Origin: Bordetella parapertussis
Lineage (GTDB): Bacteria > Pseudomonadota > Gammaproteobacteria > Burkholderiales > Burkholderiaceae_C
DNA: 8,311 nt
Direction of reading: 5' to 3'
Assembly (NCBI GenBank): GCA_945875935.1
Contig: CAMCNE010000096.1
Span: 1-8,311 of the forward strand
Positions 1 to 8,311 of this stretch are shown piece by piece (the first letter of the stretch is position 1; each line of letters starts with the position of its first letter). The notes under the pieces were generated by a model. It was not told the origin of the DNA. It did not search any database and was given only the letters and a program-made list of their open reading frames with translations. The position numbers and the translations under genes are program-made.

Positions 1-1280
1 CGGCTTGTCTTGCCCGGTGGTTCTTCCCGCTGAGCGCGGCGCACGTCGCGCAGCATGAACAGGTAAAGCCCTTCCACCTTCTCGCGCGCCCACGGCGTCT
101 TGCGAAGAAACTTCAGGCTCGACGCGACACTCGGCTCGCTGATGAAGCAACGTACCGGAATGCGCTCTCCCAGTTCAGCCCAGCCGTAATGCGCCACCAG
201 CGCCTTGACGATGTCTTCCAGCCTCAATCCGTGCAGCGGGTTGCGTGCTTGCTGCACGGGCGTCGAAGCCTTGGGCTGCGGTGCGGCCTCAGCCACAGCC
301 CCCAGCCACACGCCCATGCCCTGCGCGTTGAGTTCGATGTCCATGTCCAACAGCTCCAGCACGCGCTCGCGTGACAGGCCGCCACCCAGGCGGCCCACGC
401 GTTCCAGGTAAAGCTCGCTCAAGCCTTCCACCAGCGCCACATGGCGATCCTCTGCGCTGGCTGACGCTGCCGCAGCGCGCAGCCCCAGCGCGATCACCGC
501 ATCCAGTTGCTCAAGGTACTCGCGCCCGAGTTGCTGCAGCGTGTCGGCATCGTCGGGGCCGGTTGAGGCGGGCAGCCGGCCGAAGTGCGTGAGGTAGACG
601 CAGTCGGGCCGCAGCGAGAGCAGCCGCTCGAACGACGCACGCAGCACCGGCGGGTCGAACTGAACCGGCGTGGTGCTGGGCAGCAACCAGGCGCCTTGCG
701 GCGTGTCGAACTCGCGGTACGACAGGCCGAAGGTGTCGCCGGTGAACAGCCCCCGGCTGCGCTCGTCCCACACGCAGTGGTGATGGCGTGCGTGACCGGG
801 TGTGTCAAGCAGCCGCAGGGGCCGGCCGGCCAGATCGATCTCCATGCCGTCGGCGCTTTCGAGCACGCGCTCGGCGCTCACCGGCAACACCGTGCCGATC
901 GATCGTTGCACCTCGTCGGCGCCGTAGACCGCACTGGCACCGGCGATCAGCTTGGACGGATCGATCAGGTGCCGCGCGCCCAGCGGGTGCACCACCAGCT
1001 TCGCGTGGGGCAGCGCGGCCATCAGCGCGCCCGAACCACCGGCGTGGTCGAGGTGCACGTGCGTGGGGATGACCCAGTCGACCGCATCGCGCGCCACGCC
1101 CGCGGCTTCGAGCACCGCCAGCAGCCGCGGCACCGAGTGGCCCGTGCCGGTGTCGATGAAGGCGGCGCGGCCGCGCTCGACCATGAGGTACGCGGCATCG
1201 AAGTGCGGCCTTTGATAACCGGTGTCGATGGCCCAGATGCCGTGGCCGAGTGCGGTTGAAAATTCAGTTGTTGTTGCCAT
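1..1280 (-). CDS. MBL-fold metallo-hydrolase fused to a C-terminal VF530 (DUF2132) domain, 3' end outside window
   Basis: Reading from ATG at 1280 there is no stop to the window edge, giving 426 complete codons. Residues 1-245 form a metallo-beta-lactamase fold hydrolase. The HxHxDH motif is H74-V-H76-L-D78-H79, followed by H163 in DTPGH (159-163), D182 in FTGDTFG and H232 in THFG. This is a full dinuclear metal site of the glyoxalase II-like type. About 246-327 looks helical, as in the C-terminal part of many MBL hydrolases. An Ala/Pro/Gln-rich linker (about 328-346) leads into a second domain at 347-410 with the VF530/DUF2132 signature: NPLHGL, HYGW, RCF, PSVASSLKFLRKTPWAR and KVEGLYL. VF530 proteins are usually free-standing (about 70-80 residues) and have been proposed to bind DNA. 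A GAGG/GGGGTG purine run precedes the ATG. The gene is transcribed divergently from yffB. The substrate is unknown. MBL assignment is near certain, VF530 assignment strong, and joint function is inference. Confidence 0.9.
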   Translation of the reverse strand, partial: MATTTEFSTALGHGIWAIDTGYQRPHFDAAYLMVERGRAAFIDTGTGHSVPRLLAVLEAAGVARDAVDWVIPTHVHLDHAGGSGALMAALPHAKLVVHPLGARHLIDPSKLIAGASAVYGADEVQRSIGTVLPVSAERVLESADGMEIDLAGRPLRLLDTPGHARHHHCVWDERSRGLFTGDTFGLSYREFDTPQGAWLLPSTTPVQFDPPVLRASFERLLSLRPDCVYLTHFGRLPASTGPDDADTLQQLGREYLEQLDAVIALGLRAAAASASAEDRHVALVEGLSELYLERVGRLGGGLSRERVLELLDMDIELNAQGMGVWLGAVAEAAPQPKASTPVQQARNPLHGLRLEDIVKALVAHYGWAELGERIPVRCFISEPSVASSLKFLRKTPWAREKVEGLYLFMLRDVRRAQREEPPGKTS

Positions 1281-1282
1281 GG

Positions 1283-1315
1283 CCTCACCCCGGTCTTGTG
1301 TTGAACCCTCACCCC
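1283..1315. repeat. Two 9-bp direct repeats in the divergent intergenic region
   Basis: CCTCACCCC occurs at 1283-1291 and again at 1307-1315, a 24-bp period, inside the 51-bp gap between the MBL-VF530 gene (minus) and yffB (plus). The copy nearer the MBL start also forms its purine-rich ribosome-binding region when read on the minus strand. The repeat is seen directly. A role as an operator is only a possibility, because C-rich words recur by chance at this base composition. Confidence 0.3.
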
Positions 1316-1331
1316 ACCAGAGATTGTTGCG

Positions 1332-1697
1332 ATGAAACCTGCCGAGCCCGCCGTCACCGTCTACGGCATTGCCAACTGCGACACCGTGAAGAAGGCCCGC
1401 GCCTGGCTGGCTGAACGCGGCATCGACGGCGTCTTCCACGACTACAAGAAGCTGGGCGTGCCGCTGGCGCCGCTCGAGCGCTGGATGCACTCGGTGGGCT
1501 GGGAGACGCTGATCAACCGCAAGGGCACCACCTGGCGCAAGCTCGATGCCGATCAGCAGGCCGCGGTGCACGACGCGGCCAGCGCGCGCGAGCTCATGCT
1601 GGCGCAGCCCAGCGTGATCCGCCGCCCGGTGCTTGAGCACCCAGGCGGCTTGCTGGTGGGTTTCGATGCCGATGAATGGGGCCGCGCGCTGGGCTGA
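1332..1697 (+). CDS. yffB: YffB/ArsC-family (Spx-like) thioredoxin-fold protein
   Basis: This 121-residue protein belongs to the ArsC/Spx-like family typified by E. coli YffB, which is about the same length. The N-terminal strand VTVYGIANC ends in the single cysteine of the protein, C16, in the NCDTVKKA active-site loop. Further family hallmarks are FHDYKK (35-40), GWETLINRKGTTWRKLD (56-72) and the IRRPVLE segment (96-102), with R97/R98 at the position of the ArsC anion-binding arginine. There is no CXXC pair, so any redox cycle would use C16 with glutathione or an external thiol. Arsenate reduction should not be assumed; family members are annotated as ArsC-related with unsettled physiological roles. 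ATG at 1332 leaves only a weak AGAG upstream. In E. coli and many proteobacteria the gene sits beside dapE; here it is followed by convergent acnA with a 2-bp gap. Confidence 0.92.
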   Translation: MKPAEPAVTVYGIANCDTVKKARAWLAERGIDGVFHDYKKLGVPLAPLERWMHSVGWETLINRKGTTWRKLDADQQAAVHDAASARELMLAQPSVIRRPVLEHPGGLLVGFDADEWGRALG

Positions 1698-1699
1698 AA

Positions 1700-4477
<2,778 letters not shown>

Positions 4478-4578
4478 GCGAACTCCTTCGAGGATGGCGT
4501 GGTCGATTGTGTGCGGCCGTGGTGTCGTGTTGCGTGCGTCGCGTCAAGGGCTCGGCCGAGTGCGGTATGTTGCGCCAC
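4478..4578. promoter_or_regulatory. Divergent acnA/sbcB intergenic region
   Basis: This stretch of about 100 bp must hold the promoters of both acnA (leftward) and sbcB (rightward). On the minus strand TTGACG (4542-4547) resembles a sigma-70 -35 hexamer, but no good -10 sits 16-18 bp downstream; the nearest AT-rich hexamer, CACAAT, is about 30 bp away. No palindromic operator is visible. The assignment rests on gene orientation rather than on a clear motif. Confidence 0.35.
4483..4488 (-). promoter_or_regulatory. Shine-Dalgarno site of acnA
   Basis: CTCCTT on the plus strand reads AAGGAG on the coding strand. It ends 5 nt before the acnA ATG (4477), and this supports that start over internal methionines. 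Confidence 0.85.
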
Positions 4579-6027
4579 ATGGATGCAATGACCTTTTTCT
4601 GGCACGACTACGAAACCTTTGGCGTGGTGCCCCGCCGCGATCGACCTGCGCAGTTTGCCGGCGTGCGCACCGATGCCGATCTGAACGAGATCGACGAGCC
4701 GGTCACGCTGTACTGCCAGCCCACCGACGACAGCCTGCCCGACCCCGAGAGCTGTCTGCTCACCGGCATCACGCCGCAGGTGTGCATGGAGCGCGGCGTG
4801 AGCGAGCACGCATTTGCCGCCGCGATCGAGGCGCAGCTCGCGCGGCCCGGCACGGTGGGCGTGGGCTACAACTCGATCCGCTTCGACGACGAGGTCACCC
4901 GCTTTCTTTTCTGGCGCAACCTGATCGAGCCTTACGCACGCGAATGGCGAGACGCTTGCGGCCGCTGGGACCTGATGGACGTGGTGCGCTGCTGCTACGC
5001 GCTGCGCCCGGCCGGCATCCAATGGCCGCGCCACGAAGACGGCCGGCCTTCGTTCAAGCTCGAGCACCTGAGCGCGGCCAACGGCCTGGCGCACGAGGCG
5101 GCGCACGATGCGCTGTCGGACGTGCGTGCCACGCTGGCGTTGGCGCGGCTGATCCGCCATGTGAACCCCAAGCTGTGGGACTTCTGCCTGCGTCTGCACA
5201 AGAAGAGCGAAGTCATCCGCGAGATGTCCACGGCTCAGGCTGCGGGCAAGCCCTTTTTGCATGTGTCGGGCATGTACCCGGCCGAGCGCGGCTGCATCGC
5301 GCTGGTGTGGCCGCTGGCGCCACATCCGACCAACAAGAACGAGGTCATCGTGTGGGATCTGGCCGAAGACCCCAGCGTGCTGCGTGACCTGGACGCCGCC
5401 ACGCTGCGCCAGCGCATGTTCAGCCGTGCTGACGCGTTGCCCGAAGGCGTGACGCGACTGCCGATCAAGACCATTCACCTCAACAAGTCGCCGGTGGTCA
5501 TCGGCAACCTGAAGACGCTGAGCGCCGAGATGGCCGAGCGCTGGAGCGTGGACGTGGCGCAAGCGCTGGTGCATGCCGATGTGGCCGCGAAGCAAACCGC
5601 GCTGCTGGCCGGGCTGTGGCCCGAGGTGTTCGAGCGCCCTGAGATGGCCGCGACCACGCCCGACGTGGACGAAGACCTGTACGGCGGCTTTGTCGGCGAT
5701 GAGGACAGGAACCGGCTGCAGCGGCTGCGCGGCATGTTGCCCGCGCAGTTGGCCGAGCAGCGCCCCGCCTTTGCCGACCCGCGCCTGGGTGAGCTGCTGT
5801 TTCGCTATCGCGCGCGCAACTTCCCCGACACGCTCACCGAGGACGAGCAGCAGCGCTGGCACGAGCACCGGGTGCACCGGCTGCACGAGGGGGCCGGTGG
5901 CGCCAGAACGCTGCAGGCTTTCTTCGATCGCATCGACGAGTTGGGCGAAGAGGCCGACGAGCGTGGCCAGGACATCCTGGGCGCGCTGGTCGATCACGCC
6001 ACGGCGATCGCTCCGGATCTGGATTGA
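4579..6027 (+). CDS. sbcB: Exodeoxyribonuclease I (ExoI)
   Basis: ExoI is a 3'-to-5' single-strand DNA exonuclease that acts in mismatch repair and recombination and interacts with SSB. The protein is 482 residues from ATG 4579, against 475 in E. coli. The DEDDh exonuclease core is complete: D10 and E12 in HDYETFG, D103 in RFDDEVTR, H176 and D181 in AHDALSDV. Supporting blocks are DRPAQFAGVRTD (21-32), TGITPQ (62-67), RWDLMDVVR (129-137), HVSGMYPAERG (228-238), HLNKSPVV (300-307), LYGGFVGDEDR (367-377) and FRYRARNFPDTL (408-419), which cover the nuclease, SH3-like and helical C-terminal domains. ATGs at 4567, 4579 and 4588 are all possible. 4567 has a weak GAG 6 nt upstream and 4579 gives the more usual short lead before FFWHDYE. 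The frame stays open upstream to an ATG at 4450, inside acnA, but that extension shows no family similarity. No sbcC or sbcD is adjacent. Confidence 0.96.
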   Translation: MDAMTFFWHDYETFGVVPRRDRPAQFAGVRTDADLNEIDEPVTLYCQPTDDSLPDPESCLLTGITPQVCMERGVSEHAFAAAIEAQLARPGTVGVGYNSIRFDDEVTRFLFWRNLIEPYAREWRDACGRWDLMDVVRCCYALRPAGIQWPRHEDGRPSFKLEHLSAANGLAHEAAHDALSDVRATLALARLIRHVNPKLWDFCLRLHKKSEVIREMSTAQAAGKPFLHVSGMYPAERGCIALVWPLAPHPTNKNEVIVWDLAEDPSVLRDLDAATLRQRMFSRADALPEGVTRLPIKTIHLNKSPVVIGNLKTLSAEMAERWSVDVAQALVHADVAAKQTALLAGLWPEVFERPEMAATTPDVDEDLYGGFVGDEDRNRLQRLRGMLPAQLAEQRPAFADPRLGELLFRYRARNFPDTLTEDEQQRWHEHRVHRLHEGAGGARTLQAFFDRIDELGEEADERGQDILGALVDHATAIAPDLD

Positions 6028-6114
6028 GGCGGGCGGCGCTGCGCGGATGCCCTGCGGCAGTGCATTCGGGGCCGCGGCCGCCGCTGAATTGACCGACTGA
6101 CCCGCGAAATGTCT

Positions 6115-6144
6115 CGATTTGGTGCCTTTGCGCGCACCAAATCG
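6115..6144. repeat. Perfect 11-bp-arm inverted repeat upstream of amtB
   Basis: CGATTTGGTGC (6115-6125) and GCACCAAATCG (6134-6144) are exact reverse complements around an 8-nt spacer. The AT-rich arms stand out from the GC-rich surroundings. The right arm ends on the first base of the proposed -24 promoter element. The arms carry GGTGC and GCACC, the half-site words of NtrC operators (GCACC-N5-GGTGC), but in everted order. Two readings are possible: an activator or regulator site for amtB, or an sbcB transcript hairpin. The T-run begins 6 nt after the stem (6151-6156) and lies inside the sigma-54 match, which weakens the intrinsic-terminator reading. Confidence 0.75.
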
Positions 6145-6159
6145 GGCTCGTTTTTTGCT
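6144..6159 (+). promoter_or_regulatory. Putative sigma-54 (-24/-12) promoter of amtB
   Basis: GGGCTCGTTTTTTGCT aligns to the sigma-54 consensus TGGCACG-N4-TTGCW with 10 of 12 defined positions matching. The invariant GG (6145-6146) and GC (6157-6158) are exactly 10 nt apart. Transcription would start near 6169-6170, giving a leader of about 58 nt before the amtB ATG. Nitrogen-controlled ammonium transporter genes in proteobacteria are commonly sigma-54/NtrC dependent, which fits. The motif is seen directly; its activity is inferred. Confidence 0.65.
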
Positions 6160-6217
6160 TCCGTGGTGCGCTGATTTCAAACAACGGCGCATCAGACGCC
6201 GCTCACAAGCACCCTAC

Positions 6218-6222
6218 GGAGA
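6218..6222 (+). promoter_or_regulatory. Shine-Dalgarno site of amtB
   Basis: GGAGA lies 5-6 nt upstream of ATG 6228. It supports this start for the transporter, whose first residues run straight into the first membrane helix. Confidence 0.75.
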
Positions 6223-6227
6223 CATTC

Positions 6228-7430
6228 ATGGATCAGGTCAAGCAGGCGAGCGACGCGCTCTTTTTGTTGTTGGGCGCCATCATGGTGCTGGCGATGCACG
6301 CGGGCTTCGCGTTCCTCGAACTGGGCACGGTGCGCAAGAAGAACCAGGTCAATGCGCTGGTGAAGATCCTGGTCGACTTTTCGGTGTCGACCGTCGTGTA
6401 CTTCTTCATCGGCTACAGCGTGGCCTATGGCGTGAGTTTCTTCACCGGCGCCGAGTCGCTGATGCAAAAGAACGGCGTCGAGCTGATGCGGTTTTTCTTT
6501 TTGCTGACCTTTGCCGCGGCCATTCCGGCCATCGTCTCGGGCGGTATCGCCGAGCGCGCGAGGTTCGGCCCGCAGCTCATCGCCACTGCCGTGTTGGTGG
6601 GCGTGGCTTACCCGCTGCTCGAAGGGGTGGTGTGGGGCAACAAGTTCGGCATCCAAGAGGCCATCACCCAGCTCACCGGTGCGGCCTTCCATGACTTTGC
6701 GGGCAGCGTGGTCGTGCATGCATTTGGCGGCTGGGTCGGTCTGGTGGCCGTGGTGCTGCTGGGTGCGCGCAGCAACCGCTATCGCAAGGACGGCGGCATC
6801 AGCGCGCATCCGCCGTCGAACATTCCCTTCCTGGCGCTGGGCGCGTGGGTGCTGGCGGTGGGCTGGTTTGGCTTCAACGTGATGAGCGCGCAAGCACTCG
6901 ACAAGGTCTCCGGGCTGGTGGCCGTCAACTCGCTGATGGCGATGGCTGGAGGCACGCTGGTGGCCGTGTTGCTGGGCCGCAATGACCCGGGCTTTGTCTA
7001 TAACGGTCCGCTGGCCGGGCTGGTGGCGGTGTGCGCCGGCTCCGACGTGATGCACCCGGCCGGCGCGCTGGTGGTCGGCGGCGTGGCCAGCGCGATCTTT
7101 GTGTCCATGTTCACGCTCACGCAAAACCGCTGGAAGGTCGACGACGTGCTGGGCGTGTGGCCGCTGCACGGCTTGTGTGGCGCCTGGGGCGGCATCGCCT
7201 GCGGCATCTTCGGTCAGACGGCGCTGGGCGGTGTGGGCGGCGTGAGCTTTGGCGCGCAGGTTGCGGGCACGCTGATCGGCGTGGTCTGGGCGCTGTTGTC
7301 GGGCCTGGCGATTTACGGCGGCATCAAGTGCGTGACCTCGCTGCGCCTGACGCTGGAAGAAGAGTTCGAAGGCGCCGACTTGTCCATCCACCGCATCGGC
7401 TCCACGCCGGAGCGCGAGTCCAACTGGTGA
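6228..7430 (+). CDS. amtB: Ammonium transporter (Amt family)
   Basis: This 400-residue inner-membrane protein conducts ammonium/ammonia as a trimer. About eleven hydrophobic helices are evident, with no cleavable signal peptide, unlike E. coli AmtB. The pore twin histidines are H164 (in FHDFAGSVVVH) and H314 (in WPLHGLCGAWGG), with the conserved D156 eight residues before H164. F216 and S220 in WFGFNVMS match the recruitment-site and gate Phe/Ser of E. coli (F215, S219), W136 in VVWGN matches W148, and F95 probably matches F107. IAERARFGP (107-115) is the family signature. The cytoplasmic tail after about residue 370 (LEEEFEGADLSIHRIGSTPE) is the region that contacts PII proteins in this family, though its sequence differs from the E. 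coli tail. The gene is preceded by a sigma-54-like promoter and followed 23 bp later by a convergent gene. No glnK lies next to it, so the partner PII must be encoded elsewhere. Confidence 0.96.
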   Translation: MDQVKQASDALFLLLGAIMVLAMHAGFAFLELGTVRKKNQVNALVKILVDFSVSTVVYFFIGYSVAYGVSFFTGAESLMQKNGVELMRFFFLLTFAAAIPAIVSGGIAERARFGPQLIATAVLVGVAYPLLEGVVWGNKFGIQEAITQLTGAAFHDFAGSVVVHAFGGWVGLVAVVLLGARSNRYRKDGGISAHPPSNIPFLALGAWVLAVGWFGFNVMSAQALDKVSGLVAVNSLMAMAGGTLVAVLLGRNDPGFVYNGPLAGLVAVCAGSDVMHPAGALVVGGVASAIFVSMFTLTQNRWKVDDVLGVWPLHGLCGAWGGIACGIFGQTALGGVGGVSFGAQVAGTLIGVVWALLSGLAIYGGIKCVTSLRLTLEEEFEGADLSIHRIGSTPERESNW

Positions 7431-7453
7431 TGTGCAAGGTCGGCGGGTGTCGC

Positions 7454-8311
7454 TCAGCGCAGCACGACGTACATCGCTGAATCGGGAAAGCTGAACTCCA
7501 AGCGCTGCGCGTTGCGCCGCAGCGGTACGTCCTTGATCGGCATGCCGTTCATGTCGAGCGCGGTGGCGGTGGTGAGCGCCGGGTTGTCGATGACCACCTC
7601 GAGCTGAGCCGAAACGACCCGCCACGGCGCGCTGCCGATCGAGGTGATCTCGAGCCCGCTGACCGACGGCTTGCCGTCCGGCTTCCAGGTGGCTGGACGC
7701 TCGGCCCAGCCCGTGGGCCGGCTTTGCGTGGCGTACTGCACCAGCACGCGCCGTGAACGGCGCAGCGGCTCGTCATCGAGCGAGATCGCCATCGCCGCGC
7801 CATAGCTGTTGCGCGAGGTGAACTGCACATCGCTCAGCCGTGTGGTGGCCGTGGCCGCGTCGAAGTGGGCGGCCACGCCTTGCACTCTTGGCGCGTCGAC
7901 GGTGCAGCGCCCCAATGGGGGCGACATGACGATTTCGCCCGTGTTCGAGCGCAGCGCATCGGCCGTGATCAGCTTGGCCAGCGGTGCCAGGCTGGACTTG
8001 GCCGGATCGGCACCGAAAGCGACGTGCACCGGACCGATCAGAAAGGCTTCAGCGGGCACGCCGGTGCGGATGTTCGAGCGTTCGGCGATGTCACCGCTGT
8101 CGCGGTTGGGGTCGTAGCTGGGCTCCTCGGCGATGACCGGTGTCTTGCGCGCCCACAGGTCGGCGAGCGCGCGGTTCTCGACCACCACCGGCGCACCTCG
8201 CTGCACATCGCCGCGCCGGTAGGCCAGCGCAGCGGCCGGAAAGCTGCCCAGCATCTCTGGTGTGGCGAAGGTCCACTTTTGCTGGCTGGGCAGGTAGCCG
8301 TTGGCCGATTG
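7454..8311 (-). CDS. Protein of uncertain function, C-terminal part only (possibly a large glycoside-hydrolase-like protein)
   Basis: The frame is open from the right edge (8311) to the TGA at 7454-7456, giving 285 residues; the N-terminus lies outside the window, so the ATG at 8254 is probably internal. The fragment begins near NGYLPSQQKWTF, then FPAAALAYRRGDV, a short stretch resembling the end of a catalytic barrel in large GH-A-like proteins. A segment with GEIVMSPPLGRCTVDAPRVQGV follows, and the rest is strand-rich with alternating hydrophobic residues, ending in FPDSAMYVVLR, as in accessory beta-sandwich domains. I cannot see catalytic acids, a signal peptide or membrane segments in this part. 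The glycoside-hydrolase reading is a recollection of pattern, not a firm family match; 'conserved hypothetical' is the safe name. It converges on amtB and shares no obvious function with it. Confidence 0.75.
   Translation of the reverse strand, partial: QSANGYLPSQQKWTFATPEMLGSFPAAALAYRRGDVQRGAPVVVENRALADLWARKTPVIAEEPSYDPNRDSGDIAERSNIRTGVPAEAFLIGPVHVAFGADPAKSSLAPLAKLITADALRSNTGEIVMSPPLGRCTVDAPRVQGVAAHFDAATATTRLSDVQFTSRNSYGAAMAISLDDEPLRRSRRVLVQYATQSRPTGWAERPATWKPDGKPSVSGLEITSIGSAPWRVVSAQLEVVIDNPALTTATALDMNGMPIKDVPLRRNAQRLEFSFPDSAMYVVLR

Noticed and set aside
833..965. Cluster of GATCGATC words at about 833-840 and 897-904 and a similar GATCGATCA near 960
   Set aside because: They lie inside conserved MBL coding sequence, where they encode ordinary Ile/Asp/Arg/Ser codons. 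Spacing is irregular and no origin-like or iteron structure surrounds them.
585..1259. 224-residue plus-strand open frame
   Set aside because: It is antisense to the MBL domain, whose metal-binding motifs are all on the minus strand.
1332..1697. Arsenate reductase (ars operon)
   Set aside because: There are no arsR, arsB or acr3 genes nearby, and the sequence matches the YffB branch rather than plasmid-type ArsC.
4542..4547. TTGACG as a sigma-70 -35 box for acnA
   Set aside because: No acceptable -10 hexamer lies at 16-18 bp spacing, so it is mentioned only within the intergenic entry.
6115..6156. Intrinsic terminator for sbcB
   Set aside because: The hairpin is good, but 6 nt separate the stem from the T-run, and the T-run fits a sigma-54 -12 element with exact GG-N10-GC spacing. 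Kept only as an alternative.
6192..7625. 477-residue open frame on the minus strand opposite amtB
   Set aside because: It spans amtB and overlaps the end of the next gene. There is no hydrophobic pattern or known motif, and it is rich in His and Gln as expected of a complement of transporter codons.

Overview
The window is high-GC, densely packed bacterial chromosome. Its exonuclease I, AcnA, ammonium transporter and YffB-type reductase all read like those of Burkholderiales (Betaproteobacteria; Comamonadaceae/Sphaerotilaceae-like). This placement is inferred from remembered protein families, not from a search. I see no transposase, integrase, phage gene, CRISPR array, tRNA or rRNA, and the gene content looks like core housekeeping.

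Layout from left to right. (1) Positions 1-1280, minus strand: a gene running off the left edge, encoding a metallo-beta-lactamase-fold hydrolase joined in frame to a C-terminal VF530/DUF2132 domain. (2) A 51-bp divergent intergenic region. (3) 1332-1697, plus: a small YffB/ArsC-family thioredoxin-fold protein. (4) 1700-4477, minus: aconitase AcnA, ending 2 bp from the yffB stop. (5) A divergent gap of about 100 bp, then sbcB (exonuclease I) at 4579-6027, plus. (6) A 200-bp intergenic region with an 11-bp-arm palindrome directly abutting a near-consensus sigma-54 (-24/-12) promoter. (7) 6228-7430, plus: an AmtB-type ammonium transporter. (8) 7454-8311, minus: the C-terminal 285 codons of a protein I cannot name firmly (possibly a large glycoside-hydrolase-like protein), running off the right edge.

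The genes do not form one pathway. They are mostly single-gene units in alternating orientation: central carbon metabolism (acnA), DNA repair/recombination (sbcB), nitrogen uptake (amtB) and two poorly understood enzymes. The two points most worth following up are the MBL-VF530 fusion and the sigma-54/palindrome control region of amtB, which implies nitrogen-responsive transcription. No clearly new multi-gene system is visible.
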